The notes under the pieces: model-generated
Told to the model about the DNA's origin: nothing
Seen by the model: the letters and a program-made list of their open reading frames with translations, nothing else
The model's database searches: none
In this document: one piece after another, positions 47,958-58,656 of the stretch
Layout of the letters: each line of letters opens with the position of its first letter
Numbering within the stretch: the stretch's first letter is position 1
Origin: Euptelea pleiosperma
Taxonomy: Eukaryota > Streptophyta > Magnoliopsida > Ranunculales > Eupteleaceae
Direction of reading: 5' to 3'
Assembly: GCA_035048495.1 (NCBI GenBank)
Contig: JASUTR010000179.1
Location: 1-64,000 of the forward strand
DNA: 64,000 nucleotides
Translations under genes and position numbers: made by a program

Positions 47958-49756
47958 TAAAGGCGATAGAGGGGTACGGTGGACTAACTCTCAGATCGAG
48001 TCAGTAAAAGGTTAAGGCAGGTTCAACTGGGCTTCTACTTGAAAAAGTAAGCCCAAGATTTGGCAAAAAGTTGCCAAAAGGAGACACTGGAGTAGTGATT
48101 CTAAATGATGCACACCAAACACAGATAATCCTATTCTAAACAATCAGGATATATTTTAGGCATTATCTTGTTAGTTTTGGGGCTAGAGTAGATTATGACA
48201 GTGGGCGGACCACTGGTTTATCTTTTAGCCGCCGGACTAACTGTTTGCACTCAGAGGTTCTCACCAGGCTACACTCTTCAGAGCGAATCCTTTAGTACTA
48301 ACTCTAGTCAACAACAAGGCAATCCGAAGCCTAGACAGACGTGCGGCACAATGGCTGTCTTAAGTACGTCCCAGACTAACCGGATTGGTCAAGTGTAGAA
48401 GAAGAGTGTTCCCTCGGGTTAAGCTAGGGTTGGTGCGTGTTCCTAGTCCACACGCAACTAACCGCCGAATAGTCCAAGATGCCACGTCGAGCTCAGTGTA
48501 CTTGAGTAGCAGGGACTTATGGGTGTGTTAGACAACAGGGACCCGCGCTCGTGGTCTTATTTCGATTGGATGTTAAGCGGGTTCGCTTTGCGTGGATTTT
48601 TCCTCGAACACCGGGCTAATTGGCTCTACTTCTTGATTCTTTTTAATTAAATGGAGCCTTGGGATCAAATCAGTTGGAATGATGAGGTGGGTGATGAAAT
48701 CCCACCAGTTTCAATTTGGAGCTGGGTCTGCTCTCTTAGAGTTGATTGATTAACGGCCACGCCACGCAAGTCGAAGAATATGGATGCGAAAGCAAATAGA
48801 CAAGCGGCAATGTGTCACCCAACGGCGCAGTATCGCACTCAAGGCGAGGATAGAGACTTACCTCCCGTGGGCCACGCCACGGGGTCTCCTCCGTGGGTTA
48901 GAGAGGGGTATCCTAATGGGCTTGGGCCCGACTCCACCTCTTTGAGCTTTCGCTCTCTACCCACACTGGATCGTGTTCCTGCAGAAACAGTTAGATCGCA
49001 CGGTCTAGGTATGTGGGATTCTATTTGGAAGATCCTTGCCTTTTTAGGGTTCACTGAACAAGCACTGAATTTAGGCAAGTTTTTGAATTAGTTTCCAAAT
49101 TCGAGATGGGTTAAAATTTAGGAATTCCCAGATTGGAAAATACCTAGATTGGAAAGTTTCCCGAACTGTGGAGATCTTCCAAGAAAGATTTGATTGCGAG
49201 ATCCCTTATAATTTTGGAAAATTTCCCAAAATTGAAATTCTGCTAGATTTGGGGCGTTTCCTTTTGCAGACTTTTCCAAATTCGGAAGATTTCTAAAGAT
49301 AGAAATTCTTCTAAAGAGGAAACTTCTAAGAGGGGAAACCCTAATTTAGCAAAGTTTCAAGATTTTAGAATCTTTTCAAAAATCGCAAATCCTGGATTGG
49401 TGATTTCTAAAAATCTGCAGAATATGAAACCCTAATTTTTTGAATTTTGAATTTATTATTATTTTTTTTTTGTATTTTCCACTTAATCTAGGGTTTCTAA
49501 AAAACCCTAGAACAAGATCTAGCAGTTATATGGAAAGCAGTAAAATTCCTAAATTATTACAAATTGCACTCGGCCTTCCGAGGCATTAAAAATAGTAATT
49601 TAAAAACTGCTAAAAATCAACAAAAACAAAAAATAGAAAGTTTCCCGAAAAGGTCGGGCTGGCCAAATTGAGCAGCTTTTCGCTTCAGCAACTTTCCAAT
49701 TCCGTCTTTACGTCCTTTTTCGCACTCCCGAACACCCGAGCGGCAGCGGCGCCATT
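47958..49756 (-). other. 5' leader of element C (noncoding)
   Basis: 1.8 kb matching the leaders of A and B. Includes the telomere-motif hairpin (49487-49511) and the splice-donor-like AGGTAAGT on the minus strand (48856-48863). Small open frames such as 48780-49091 are antisense to the element. Confidence 0.75.
49737..49754 (-). promoter_or_regulatory. Primer binding site of C, tRNA-Asp-like
   Basis: Same 18 bases as in A and B, on the minus strand, two bases from the LTR end at 49757. Confidence 0.65.
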
Positions 49757-50621
49757 TGAAAATAGGATTTTTCCGCGTCGTTGGTTACGGAAACCCCAAC
49801 TTCAACACATTTTTAATTTATCCGAAACTTTTAACCTGTAAAATATGAACTTTTGTATAGGGATTCGTGTCGGATGTCGATCCGCACTCGGGATTAGTCG
49901 GGTTAGCGCAATAATGACATAAAATGACGGGAAATTTGCAGAGAATGGAACATAATTTTATTCAAATTAACTTTATTCAGTCAAAATTGTCTTCTACAGC
50001 AAAAATCTCACAAAATAACTAAACTAGAAAGCATTTTAATAAGAGAGGGATGTAGAGAGAGAAAGGGGTTTTGAGAGAGAGAAAGTGAGGGTGAGAGAGA
50101 GATGAAGAGAGAGAAACCTCACCTCGGCTTACCGTTCGACCATGTGAATGGCCCATGCGGTCGGCCAAGTGGAGAATGATGAGGATGGTGTGCATTCAGT
50201 GTGCCAAGAAGAGGCCGTTGACATGGATTGTTGGCCTAAGTGGGGTATTGTTAGCCATGAAGATGGGCCATAGGAGTTATCCGATCATTGAGGGATGGAG
50301 AGCACGGTAAGTCATGGTTGCTGTTGGTGCATGGAGGTGCACTGGTTGTACTCCGGTTGAGGAAGACAGCAAGGAGATGTGACTATGTTTGCATGCCTGG
50401 TGAAGCTTGCGAGCCGTTTGTGGAGGTGCTGCTGGGCAGCAACTAGTGGAATCTGGCCGGTGGAAATGTATGAGAAACAAGGACCTGCTAGTTGCAGGTC
50501 TGGCCGTGGGATTGAGTCGGTGTGCAGCCAACCGTGAGCAGCAATATGATGAGGAACCGCCGGAGCCTTTTAGGTTGGAAGCATGAGTTGCAGGGGTAAT
50601 CGTCCAAGGGTGCAAGCTGGT

Positions 50622-50650
50622 CGTTCTTGCTGGTTCAGCCAGCAAGAACG
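50622..50650. other. LTR hairpin, 12-bp perfect stem, unrelated sequence (C 5')
   Basis: Second LTR's copy of the hairpin at 42470-42498. Confidence 0.75.
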
Positions 50651-50752
50651 GTGAGAGAGAAGATAATAGGTGAGAGGATGGTTGGAGAAGGAGCTGCTGG
50701 TTATTTTTGATGAAGACGGTGGTGGCAGCAACGTGGTTGAGGATGAAGATTG

Positions 50753-50778
50753 CCGGAGTTGCAGGTCTGCAACTCCGG
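50753..50778. other. LTR hairpin (C 5', first)
   Basis: CCGGAGTTGCA, loop GGTC, TGCAACTCCGG, as at 42601. Confidence 0.8.
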
Positions 50779-50854
50779 TCAGTGGAGGAGAGGGTGCTGG
50801 AGAGGGCAGCAATAAGGGTTAGGCGGTGGTGGAGATCGTGGAGGAGCACTGACG

Positions 50855-50882
50855 GCCGGAGTTGCAGGTCTGCAACTCCGGC
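50855..50882. other. LTR hairpin (C 5', second)
   Basis: GCCGGAGTTGCA, loop GGTC, TGCAACTCCGGC, as at 42703. Confidence 0.8.
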
Positions 50883-51189
50883 GTTAAAAAAAACGGTAAT
50901 GACAACAAAAACGAAAACGAAAAAAAAAAAAATAAAAAGAAGGGAAGATGGAAGGAAACGTTGAGGAGGTTGAAGGGCGGCGACTGTGCAGCAATATCAA
51001 GAAGAAGAAGAACGAGGAGGAGAAGAAGGAGAAGGTGGGGGAGCCGACGAACCAGTCCGGTGGTGGCTCGCCGGAGATGAAATAACAAGGAGAGGAAGAA
51101 GAAAAAGAAATGGGAGAGAAGAGAAAAGGAGGAGGAGATCTGTGCGGGATTGATAGGGGAAGAGAATGGGAGAGAAAGGGGGGGGATTA

Positions 51190-51253
51190 GGGTTCGAACG
51201 AACCCTTCTCCCTCCTCTTATAAAGCTCCCTATTTCCATTAATGGAAATAGGG
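51190..51253 (-). promoter_or_regulatory. LTR core promoter block of C (5')
   Basis: Copy of 43038-43101. As the 5' LTR it would be the one driving C's transcript on the minus strand. Confidence 0.5.
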
Positions 51254-51280
51254 TATTTTTTAAATAAAAAAAATATTTTT

Positions 51281-51323
<43 letters not shown>

Positions 51324-52284
51324 TAAAATGCTACTTTTCTATGGGGAATCTCCCCAATTAGTGGACCCCCCATTTAATTAAAATTATTTTTGAAATTCGC
51401 GGGGTCCACTAACTGGTCGGACAGCGGGTCGATGCTGATGGGCCCGGCTACTGGCCCACATGGACTGATGATGTCCATCGTCTCACAAGATGATGTGACA
51501 GGCATTCTGAAGGCGATCGGATGGATGGTGACTTGATCGGGACCCAGATTGGTAGATCGACGGATCTAGAGAGATCCAACGGTCCGATTGAAGATCCAAC
51601 GGTCCGATGGAAGATCCAACGGTCAGAAAGCTAAGGGAGATGAGATAGAGCCGATGGGCAGGAGTTCTGGGGTTAGGTCAGTAGATTCGAGGACCGAGAG
51701 ATGAAGAGAGAGAGAGAATAAGGAGAGATGAGAGAAAAAGTATCAAAAAAAATGGAAAAAAGCACTGGCGGAGGGTCTGGAACCCTGTTCTTCACTGTGA
51801 CCATCCTCACGCTTCTCCAGTAGAGTCGACTATCATTCTTTGCTGACTCATGTGGCTTTAAACGCTTTGGTCCGTCTCTTGGTCATTGGCTCTCCTACTC
51901 TCTTCGTTCTTTGGGCCGGCTTTTTGGTCCTCTTATTCAGCCCATATTTGGCCCATATCTTCTAGTCATAGCATGTGGGCTTTTTAAGCTTTGATAATGG
52001 GCTTTCATGATCGATTTGGGCCCACAAGTCTTGAGAATCGTCCCATCGGGGTTTCCTGCGACAGAAGAAGCGCGTAATGAGACTTTATCAGAACGGCTTA
52101 ATATCTAGCCTTCCGAAAATGTGTTTAATGCATGCAAATATACCATTTCGTCCAGAAAAGTGTGTTCTACGCAACAGAAGAGACTCTTACGTAGAAAAGT
52201 AGGTAAATAGAGTATTTTACGTAGGAGAATGCAATAACGCTAAAAGGATAATTGCTTAAAATAAGCACTTTTGAGCGAATATCA

Positions 52285-52289
52285 CTTGG
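52285..52289. other. Target-site copy of element C (CTTGG), right
   Basis: Identical to 41600-41604. A's leader resumes at 52290 with TGTGCATCATTTAGG, as in B's uninterrupted leader. Confidence 0.93.
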
Positions 52290-52491
52290 TGTGCATCATT
52301 TAGGATAGTGTTCCTCTCTGGCAACTTTTTGCCAAGTATAGAGCTTGCCTCATTCGCGTATGCCCGTTTGGAATCGTCCGAACAAGCGCTTGATTCGATC
52401 TGAGAATCACGCACCTACAGTGGATCCTCCACTGAATTCTTCCCCATCTCTTTCCCCACCCGCCTCCCCCAGTACTACTACCTTTGTAGTC
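52290..52491 (+). other. 5' leader of element A, remainder
   Basis: Last 200 bases of the leader. An in-frame ATG at 52360 would add 44 residues to Gag, but its context is poor (C at -3, C at +4). Confidence 0.65.
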
Positions 52492-55400
52492 ATGGCAGTC
52501 GAACGACCTCTTATCGAGACGTTCGCTCCTATCTCTGCCAATCCGCCCACTTGCATTGTTCTCCCACCTACTACTGCAGTACAGTTTGAGATCAGACCGC
52601 AGACGATCCAAATGCTGCCTACCTTTCGTGGTCTCCCAAGAGAAGACCCATATTCCCATATTCGGGAATTCCAACATGTCATCCTACTTTTCAAGAATCA
52701 GAACCTCGATGATGACAATGTGCGTCTGCGAGTTTTCCCACTCTCGCTCAAAGACCGAGCCTCAGATTGGCTCTACTCCTTACCCGCTGATTCAATCAGC
52801 AGTTGGAAAGAATTGGTGGGCAAATTCATGTCTAAATTCTACCCCATGACTCGGACCAACCAAATGAAGCAACTCATTCAGGACTTTAGACAGAAGTCCG
52901 ATGAGAAATTTTTTGAAGCATGGGATAGATTCCAAGACTACCTGACTAAGTGTCCCCACCATAGCATCGACAAGGGCAATCTTGTCCACGTCTTCTATAA
53001 GGGACTTACTGATGAGTCCCGGACCATGGTAGAGTCAATGTGCCAAGGAAAATTCCTGCACCAAACTCCGACCGATGCATACAAATTCTTGGGAGAGTTA
53101 GGAGAAAACTCTCAACATTGGACGACTGACTCAGAGTTTAGTCGAACCACTTCGGTCCAAAGGACAACCAAGGGACATGATGCTACAGCTGATACTGAGC
53201 TTCGATCAGTCATTCAAGAGTTGAGCAAGTCAGTCTCGGCACTGGCTGTGTCTGTACAAAAGCCTACTCAACAATCTACCCCAGTCATGCATGTGGGACA
53301 CGAGAGCCCTATGGAATCCTGCACCCTCTGTCTGCAACCCTCCCATACTACTGAGCATTGTCCTTTGAATGAAGGATGGTCTAATCCTCTTCAGGAAGAA
53401 GTTTGTGCTTTCAGCACATACAAACCACCCACTCAGAACTCGTATAGTCAATCTTATCATCCGGACACGAGAAACCACCCTAACTTCTCTTGGAGGCCTC
53501 AGTCTACTCAACCACAAGCTCAACGTCCGCGTCAGCCTCAGGGCATGTATCCTCCTGGGTTCAATCAACCCAATAGGCAATTCAATCAGGGACAATACCA
53601 GCAGAGTCAGTACCCATCTACTCAGAACCAACAGTTCCAACAGGGTCAATACTCTGGACAATCGAGCACATTTCAGAATCAGCAAAGAGTCCCACAGAAC
53701 TTTCAGAACCAACCGATTGTCCCAACTAATTCTCCAGCTTATAACTATAATGCCCCAATGAGCTCGAGTCGCGAATTGGTGCCTCAGCTCCCTTTAGCTG
53801 TTCCCCAACAGTCGGTCCCCAAATCTGGTATTGAAGACCTTCTAGCTCAACTCATTACTCAGCAACAACAATCTATGCAACGCCTAGAGCAACAGCAACA
53901 GCAATCCATGCTTCGTCTAGAGCAACGTCTAGGTAACTTGGAAGCTGAGAAAGCTAAGGGGATCTTTCCTAGCCAACCCATTGCCAACCCTAAAGGAAAT
54001 GCCAAAGGGGCAGTATATGAGATCGGATCCCAATCTCAAAGCCCGAATGAGAAGTGTCAAGGGGAGGTGCAAGCTGTAACCACCCTACGATCTGGAAAAA
54101 CTGTGGACATGGGAGTCCAACCACCACCGGTGCCATCTCCGGCACCCATCACTGGCACAGAGGAAACTAGTCCTAATCCTACCTCTGCTTCTTCTACCTC
54201 TGCACCAACATCAGATATCCCTGTGCAGAAATCTAAGGCTAAAGACAAATCCATTTGTCGAGTAAAGCCTCCCTTCCCGGACAGACTTGTCCAAGATAAG
54301 CGGGATCAGCAATTCTCAGAGATCTTAGACGTCTTTAAAGATGTCCAGATCAATATCCCATTCCTTTCTGCTATCAAGCAAATCCCCTCCTATGCCAAAT
54401 TCCTCAAGGACTTGTGCACAGTTAAGCGGCGTACGCATGTACCCAAAGCTGCCTTCTTGGCCGAAAAAGCTACCGCGTTCATTCAACGCAACAGTGTGAT
54501 CAAACACAAGGATCCAGGTAGCCCAACTGTCCAATGTGAAATTGGCGACAACTTTAGTTGCACTGCTTTGCTAGATTTAGGGGCTAGCATTAACCTCATA
54601 CCATTCTCAGTATATCAGCAGTTAGGACTGAAAGATATGAAGCCTACCAATGTCACCCTGAAATTGGCTGGTCAGTCCATCAAGATTCCAAGAGGAATCA
54701 TTGAAGATGTCCTAGTAAAAGTCGCTGACTTTTACTATCCTGTGGACTTTATCATTCTCGACACCGAGCCGTGTCAGGATAACCGCATTCCGGTCATCTT
54801 AGGCCGTCCATTCCTTGCCACCGCGAACGCACACATCGGGTGCCGGGACGGAAACATGTCCATTGCTTTCGGAAACCTCAAAGCTGAGGTCAATATCTTT
54901 CGTTTAATGCAACAAGATGCCGATCGCGAAGTGACCGATGAAATGTGTGCCGTTGAGAGTCTAATCCCGGACTCCACCGAAGATATTCTTAAGCAGTGTC
55001 TAGAACACTTTGGAGCTGACTTTGCAACAGAGTCAGCTATTTCTGATCTCAATGATCTTTTGGAGACTGCTCCACTGATAGAGATCCCCGCTCCTCTCAT
55101 CGAGTTCGAGCCTCTGATAACCATGGCCAGAGAAACCATCCTTCCTTTACCTACTGAAGTCAAACCTCTTCAATCCGTGTCTTCTGTGACACCTATTTCT
55201 ACCCCATCTGCTCCAATATTGGAGCTCAAGCCTCTTCCCACAGATCTTTCCTATGCCTATCTTGGTCCTAAGGAAACCTACCCTGTCATTCTTGCTTCCG
55301 CTTTGTCTGCAAGTGAACGTAAGAAACTTCTTGAGCTACTCAACGAGCACAAATCTGTGATAGGTTGGACTATAAATGATATTCGTGGCATAGACCCCTC

Positions 55401-56922
55401 GGTGTGCCAACATCACATCTACCTCGAGGATGAATCCAAAACCTCTCGAGAACACCAGAGGAGGTTGAACCCCGTCTTGAAGGATGTAGTCCGGGATGAG
55501 GTCCTTAAACTGTTAGATGCGGGTATCATTTACCCCATCTCCGATAGCAAATGGGTGAGTCCTATTCATGTCGTCCCTAAAAAGGCAGGATTCACAGTTG
55601 TGGAAAATGAGAACAAGGAAATGGTAACCCAGCGCCTGAAGAAAGGGTGGAGAGTCTGCATCGATTACCGAAGACTCAACACCAACACGAGGAAGGACCA
55701 TTTTCCTTTACCCTTCATAGACCAAATGTTGGAGAGATTAGCAGGTCACTCCTATTACTGCTTCCTCGATGGTTACTCAGGGTATAATCAAATACCAATC
55801 GCCCCTGAGGATCACGAGAAGACAACCTTCACTTGTCCCTTTGGCACTTTTGCCTACAAGCGCATGCCCTTTGGCCTCTGCAATGCACCCGCGACCTTTC
55901 AAAGGTGTATGATGAGCATATTCTCTGACATGGTGGAAAAATTCCTCGAAGTCTTTATGGACGACTTCTCAGTTTTTGGGTCATCCTTTGATGACTGTCT
56001 GAACCATCTAGGGCTTGTACTTCACCGCTGTCAGGACAAGCGACTTGTCCTCAATTGGGAGAAATGCCACTTCATGGTGAAGAAGGGCATTGTTCTGGGA
56101 CATGTCATTTCCCATCAGGGCATTGAGGTCGACAAAGCTAAAATCGATATCATCTCGACCTTGCCCATTCCTAGGTCCGTACGTGACATCCGGTCCTTTT
56201 TGGGACACGGAGGATTCTATAGGCGCTTCATCAAGGACTTCTCTCAAATCGCTCGACCTCTGTCCCATCTTCTGGCTAAAGACAGTCCTTTCGACTTTAA
56301 TGCTGACTGTGTCAAGGCATTTGAGCGTCTCAAATCTGAGCTCACTACTGCGCCCATTATCCGTCCCCCGGACTGGACTCTACCTTTTGAGGTAATGTGC
56401 GATGCTTCTGACTACGCCTTAGGAGCCGTTCTAGGGCAGAGAGTTGACAAAAGGTCACACGTGATCTACTACGCGAGCAAAACTCTTAACTCTGCCCAAA
56501 TGAATTACTCCACCACTGAGAAAGAACTCCTGGCGGTAGTCTTCGCCCTTGATAAATTCCGTCAGTACCTCTTAGCTACTAAGGTAGTAGTGTACACTGA
56601 TCATGCAGCCCTTCGTTATCTCATGTCGAAAAAGGAAACCAAGCCTCGATTAATTCGATGGATTCTCTTACTACAGGAATTCGACCTCGAGATTAAGGAT
56701 AAGAAAGGAACTGAGAATGTAGTGGCTGATCACTTGTCTAGACTGACTTTAGAGTCATCCTTCGACACCCAGCCCATCCCTGAAACCTTTCCAGACGAAC
56801 AACTGTTCGCCATCTCTGTTAATCCTTGGTATGCTGACATTGTCAACTACCTTGTCATCGAAGAAATGCCGTCACACTGGTCAAAACAGGACAAAAGCCA
56901 ATTCCTAGCAAGAGTTAAGTGA
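52492..56922 (+). CDS. gag-pol: Element A gag-pol polyprotein, Gag to RNase H (interrupted)
   Basis: 1476 codons from the chosen start. The ATG at 52492 has G at -3 and +4 and gives MAVERPLIET, parallel to the start of the B/C protein. In order: Retrotrans_gag-type capsid domain (about 40-210), CCHC knuckle C-x2-C-x4-H-x4-C (277-290), Gln/Pro-rich stretch (about 300-520), aspartic protease with D-L-G-A at 695, reverse transcriptase (about 980-1200) with FMDD at 1155-1158, and RNase H with Asp 1304 and Glu 1343 in TEKELLAV. Gag and Pol are in one frame without a stop. D-L-G in place of D-S/T-G is usual for Athila. The stop TGA at 56920 is the first three bases of solo LTR D, so the protein is cut before integrase. 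The remaining frame is in phase at 59778. As it stands the copy cannot make integrase. Confidence 0.92.
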   Translation: MAVERPLIETFAPISANPPTCIVLPPTTAVQFEIRPQTIQMLPTFRGLPREDPYSHIREFQHVILLFKNQNLDDDNVRLRVFPLSLKDRASDWLYSLPADSISSWKELVGKFMSKFYPMTRTNQMKQLIQDFRQKSDEKFFEAWDRFQDYLTKCPHHSIDKGNLVHVFYKGLTDESRTMVESMCQGKFLHQTPTDAYKFLGELGENSQHWTTDSEFSRTTSVQRTTKGHDATADTELRSVIQELSKSVSALAVSVQKPTQQSTPVMHVGHESPMESCTLCLQPSHTTEHCPLNEGWSNPLQEEVCAFSTYKPPTQNSYSQSYHPDTRNHPNFSWRPQSTQPQAQRPRQPQGMYPPGFNQPNRQFNQGQYQQSQYPSTQNQQFQQGQYSGQSSTFQNQQRVPQNFQNQPIVPTNSPAYNYNAPMSSSRELVPQLPLAVPQQSVPKSGIEDLLAQLITQQQQSMQRLEQQQQQSMLRLEQRLGNLEAEKAKGIFPSQPIANPKGNAKGAVYEIGSQSQSPNEKCQGEVQAVTTLRSGKTVDMGVQPPPVPSPAPITGTEETSPNPTSASSTSAPTSDIPVQKSKAKDKSICRVKPPFPDRLVQDKRDQQFSEILDVFKDVQINIPFLSAIKQIPSYAKFLKDLCTVKRRTHVPKAAFLAEKATAFIQRNSVIKHKDPGSPTVQCEIGDNFSCTALLDLGASINLIPFSVYQQLGLKDMKPTNVTLKLAGQSIKIPRGIIEDVLVKVADFYYPVDFIILDTEPCQDNRIPVILGRPFLATANAHIGCRDGNMSIAFGNLKAEVNIFRLMQQDADREVTDEMCAVESLIPDSTEDILKQCLEHFGADFATESAISDLNDLLETAPLIEIPAPLIEFEPLITMARETILPLPTEVKPLQSVSSVTPISTPSAPILELKPLPTDLSYAYLGPKETYPVILASALSASERKKLLELLNEHKSVIGWTINDIRGIDPSVCQHHIYLEDESKTSREHQRRLNPVLKDVVRDEVLKLLDAGIIYPISDSKWVSPIHVVPKKAGFTVVENENKEMVTQRLKKGWRVCIDYRRLNTNTRKDHFPLPFIDQMLERLAGHSYYCFLDGYSGYNQIPIAPEDHEKTTFTCPFGTFAYKRMPFGLCNAPATFQRCMMSIFSDMVEKFLEVFMDDFSVFGSSFDDCLNHLGLVLHRCQDKRLVLNWEKCHFMVKKGIVLGHVISHQGIEVDKAKIDIISTLPIPRSVRDIRSFLGHGGFYRRFIKDFSQIARPLSHLLAKDSPFDFNADCVKAFERLKSELTTAPIIRPPDWTLPFEVMCDASDYALGAVLGQRVDKRSHVIYYASKTLNSAQMNYSTTEKELLAVVFALDKFRQYLLATKVVVYTDHAALRYLMSKKETKPRLIRWILLLQEFDLEIKDKKGTENVVADHLSRLTLESSFDTQPIPETFPDEQLFAISVNPWYADIVNYLVIEEMPSHWSKQDKSQFLARVK
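56915..56919. other. Target-site copy of solo LTR D (TTAAG), left
   Basis: Perfect 5-bp match with 59773-59777. Confidence 0.93.
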
Positions 56923-57861
56923 TATTCGCTCAAAAGTGCTTATTTTAAGCACTTATCCTGTTAGCGTTATCGCACTCTCCTGCGTAAAACTGCTCTAATT
57001 ATCCACTTTTCTACGTAAGAGTCTATCTCATTGCGTAAAACACACTTTTCTGGACGAAATGGTATATTTGCATGCATTAAACACATTTTCGGAAGTCTAA
57101 ATATTAAGCCGTTCTGATAAAGTCTCATTACGCGCTTCTTCTGTCGCAGGAAACCCTGATGGGACGATTTTCGAGACTTGTGGGCCCAAATCGATCATGA
57201 AAGCCCATTATCAAAGCTTAACAAGCCCACATGCTATAACTAGAAGATATGGGCCAAATATGGGCTGAATAAGAGGACCAAAAAGCCGGCCCAAAGAACG
57301 AAGAGAGTAGGAGAGCCAATGACCAAGAGACGGACCAAAGCGTTTAAAGCCACATGAGTCAGCAAAGAATGATGGTCGACTCTACTGGAGAAGCGTGAGG
57401 ATGGTCACAGTGAAGACCAGGGTTCCAGACCCTCCGCCAGTGCTTTTTTCCATTTTTTTTGATACTTTTTCTCTCATCTCTCCTTATTCTCTCTCTCTCT
57501 TCATCTCTCGATCCTCGAATCTACTGACCTAACCCCAGAACTCCTGCCTATCAGCTCTATCTCATCTCCCTTAGCTTTCTGACCGTTGGATCTTCAATCG
57601 GACCGTTGGATCTCTCTAGATCCGTCGATCTACCAATCTGGGTCCCAATCAAGTCACCATCCATCCGATCGCCTTCAGAATGCCTGTCACATCATCTTGT
57701 GAGACGATGGACATCATCAGTCCATGTGGGCCAGTAGCCGGGCCCATCAGCATCGACCCGCTGTCCGACCAGTTAGTGGACCCCGCGAATTTCAAAAATA
57801 ATTTTAATTAAATGGGGGGTCCACTAATTGGGGAGATTCCCCATAATAAAGTAGGTTTTTA

Positions 57862-57907
<46 letters not shown>

Positions 57908-57935
57908 TTTTCGTATTTTTTTATTTTAAAAAATA

Positions 57936-57999
57936 CCCTATTTCCATTAAAGGAAATAGGGAGCTTTAAAAGGAGAAGGATAGGGGTTCATTCGAACCC
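57936..57999 (+). promoter_or_regulatory. LTR core promoter block of D
   Basis: Near-palindrome 57936-57961, TATA-like CTTTAAAAGG, then GGGTTCATTCGAACCC (57984-57999), where one stem base has mutated compared with the other LTRs. Confidence 0.45.
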
Positions 58000-58119
58000 T
58001 AATCCCCTCCCTTTCTCCTCCATTCTCTCCCCCAACTCGTGGCCCCCTCTTTCTCCTCGGTTTTTGACTGTTTTTCCTCCATTTTTTCTCAATCACCGTC
58101 TTCATCTTCATCTTTATCA

Positions 58120-58143
58120 CCGGAGTTGCGCCTGCAACTCCGG
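58120..58143. other. LTR hairpin, 10-bp perfect stem (D, first)
   Basis: CCGGAGTTGC, loop GCCT, GCAACTCCGG. Confidence 0.8.
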
Positions 58144-58306
58144 CCGTTCGTTCCACACCTTGCTGGCCTTTATTCCCCCCCTTTCTCTACCACGTTCCAC
58201 CATCTCCTTGACTGTCTACCCTAAAGCATTCAGTCCTTCTCCTCTCTCTGCCCTCTCTTTCACAAAACAAAAGAAAAAAAAAGAAAAAAATATTTTTTTT
58301 AGATCA

Positions 58307-58331
58307 CCGGAGTTGCAGGTTGCAACTCCGG
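58307..58331. other. LTR hairpin, 11-bp perfect stem (D, second)
   Basis: CCGGAGTTGCA, loop GGT, TGCAACTCCGG. Confidence 0.8.
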
Positions 58332-58631
58332 CAACCTCCATTACCGCCTGTTCCCCTCTCTCCTACATCCTGGACTCTCTCTCCTCCACGCCCATATCAA
58401 CTCTCTCCAAGCTGTTTCAACCCAAGCCGCCCCTTGCCGTTGCACATCTCCACCACAGCACCGCGTTGTGCGTCCTCCATTGCTGGCCGGAACTGCAAGT
58501 CCGGCGAGATTTGCTGCTTCCATCTTCTCTGTTAGTACCTGCAACAGGGAGAAAAGAAGGAGAGGAAGCCGTTAGACTTACCTCCATTGGACTGGTGTGC
58601 ACCAGCCACCGTCCCCACACTCTCTAACGTG

Positions 58632-58656
58632 CTGGAGTTGCAACCTGCAACTCCAG
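58632..58656. other. LTR hairpin, 11-bp perfect stem with compensated pair (D, third)
   Basis: CTGGAGTTGCA, loop ACC, TGCAACTCCAG. Compared with the others, the second pair is T-A instead of C-G, changed on both sides. Confidence 0.8.

Larger units (their letters stand above)
41605..52284 (-). mobile_element. Element C: complete, very young non-autonomous Athila-type element
   Basis: 10680 bp on the minus strand with two LTRs of 2528 bp each, a perfect target-site duplication, primer site, 1.8-kb leader, 613-codon ORF and 2-kb tail. The LTRs have equal length, and every stretch I compared at the constant offset of 8152 bp is the same, including all six open frames above 70 codons. Same structural type as B, inserted in A's leader in opposite orientation. 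Confidence 0.95.
49757..52284 (-). repeat. Element C 5' LTR (2528 bp)
   Basis: Appears identical to 41605-44132 at a constant offset of 8152 bp. It ends ATCA at 52284, followed by the target-site copy. Confidence 0.95.

Noticed and set aside
52360..52491. Upstream ATG as the Gag start
   Set aside because: Open and in frame, but in a weak context; the ATG at 52492 has a strong context and aligns with the start of the B/C protein.
57812..58627. 271-codon frame in solo LTR D
   Set aside because: Passes through a poly-A run as poly-Lys and through hairpins and CT tracts; no domain and not conserved in other LTRs.
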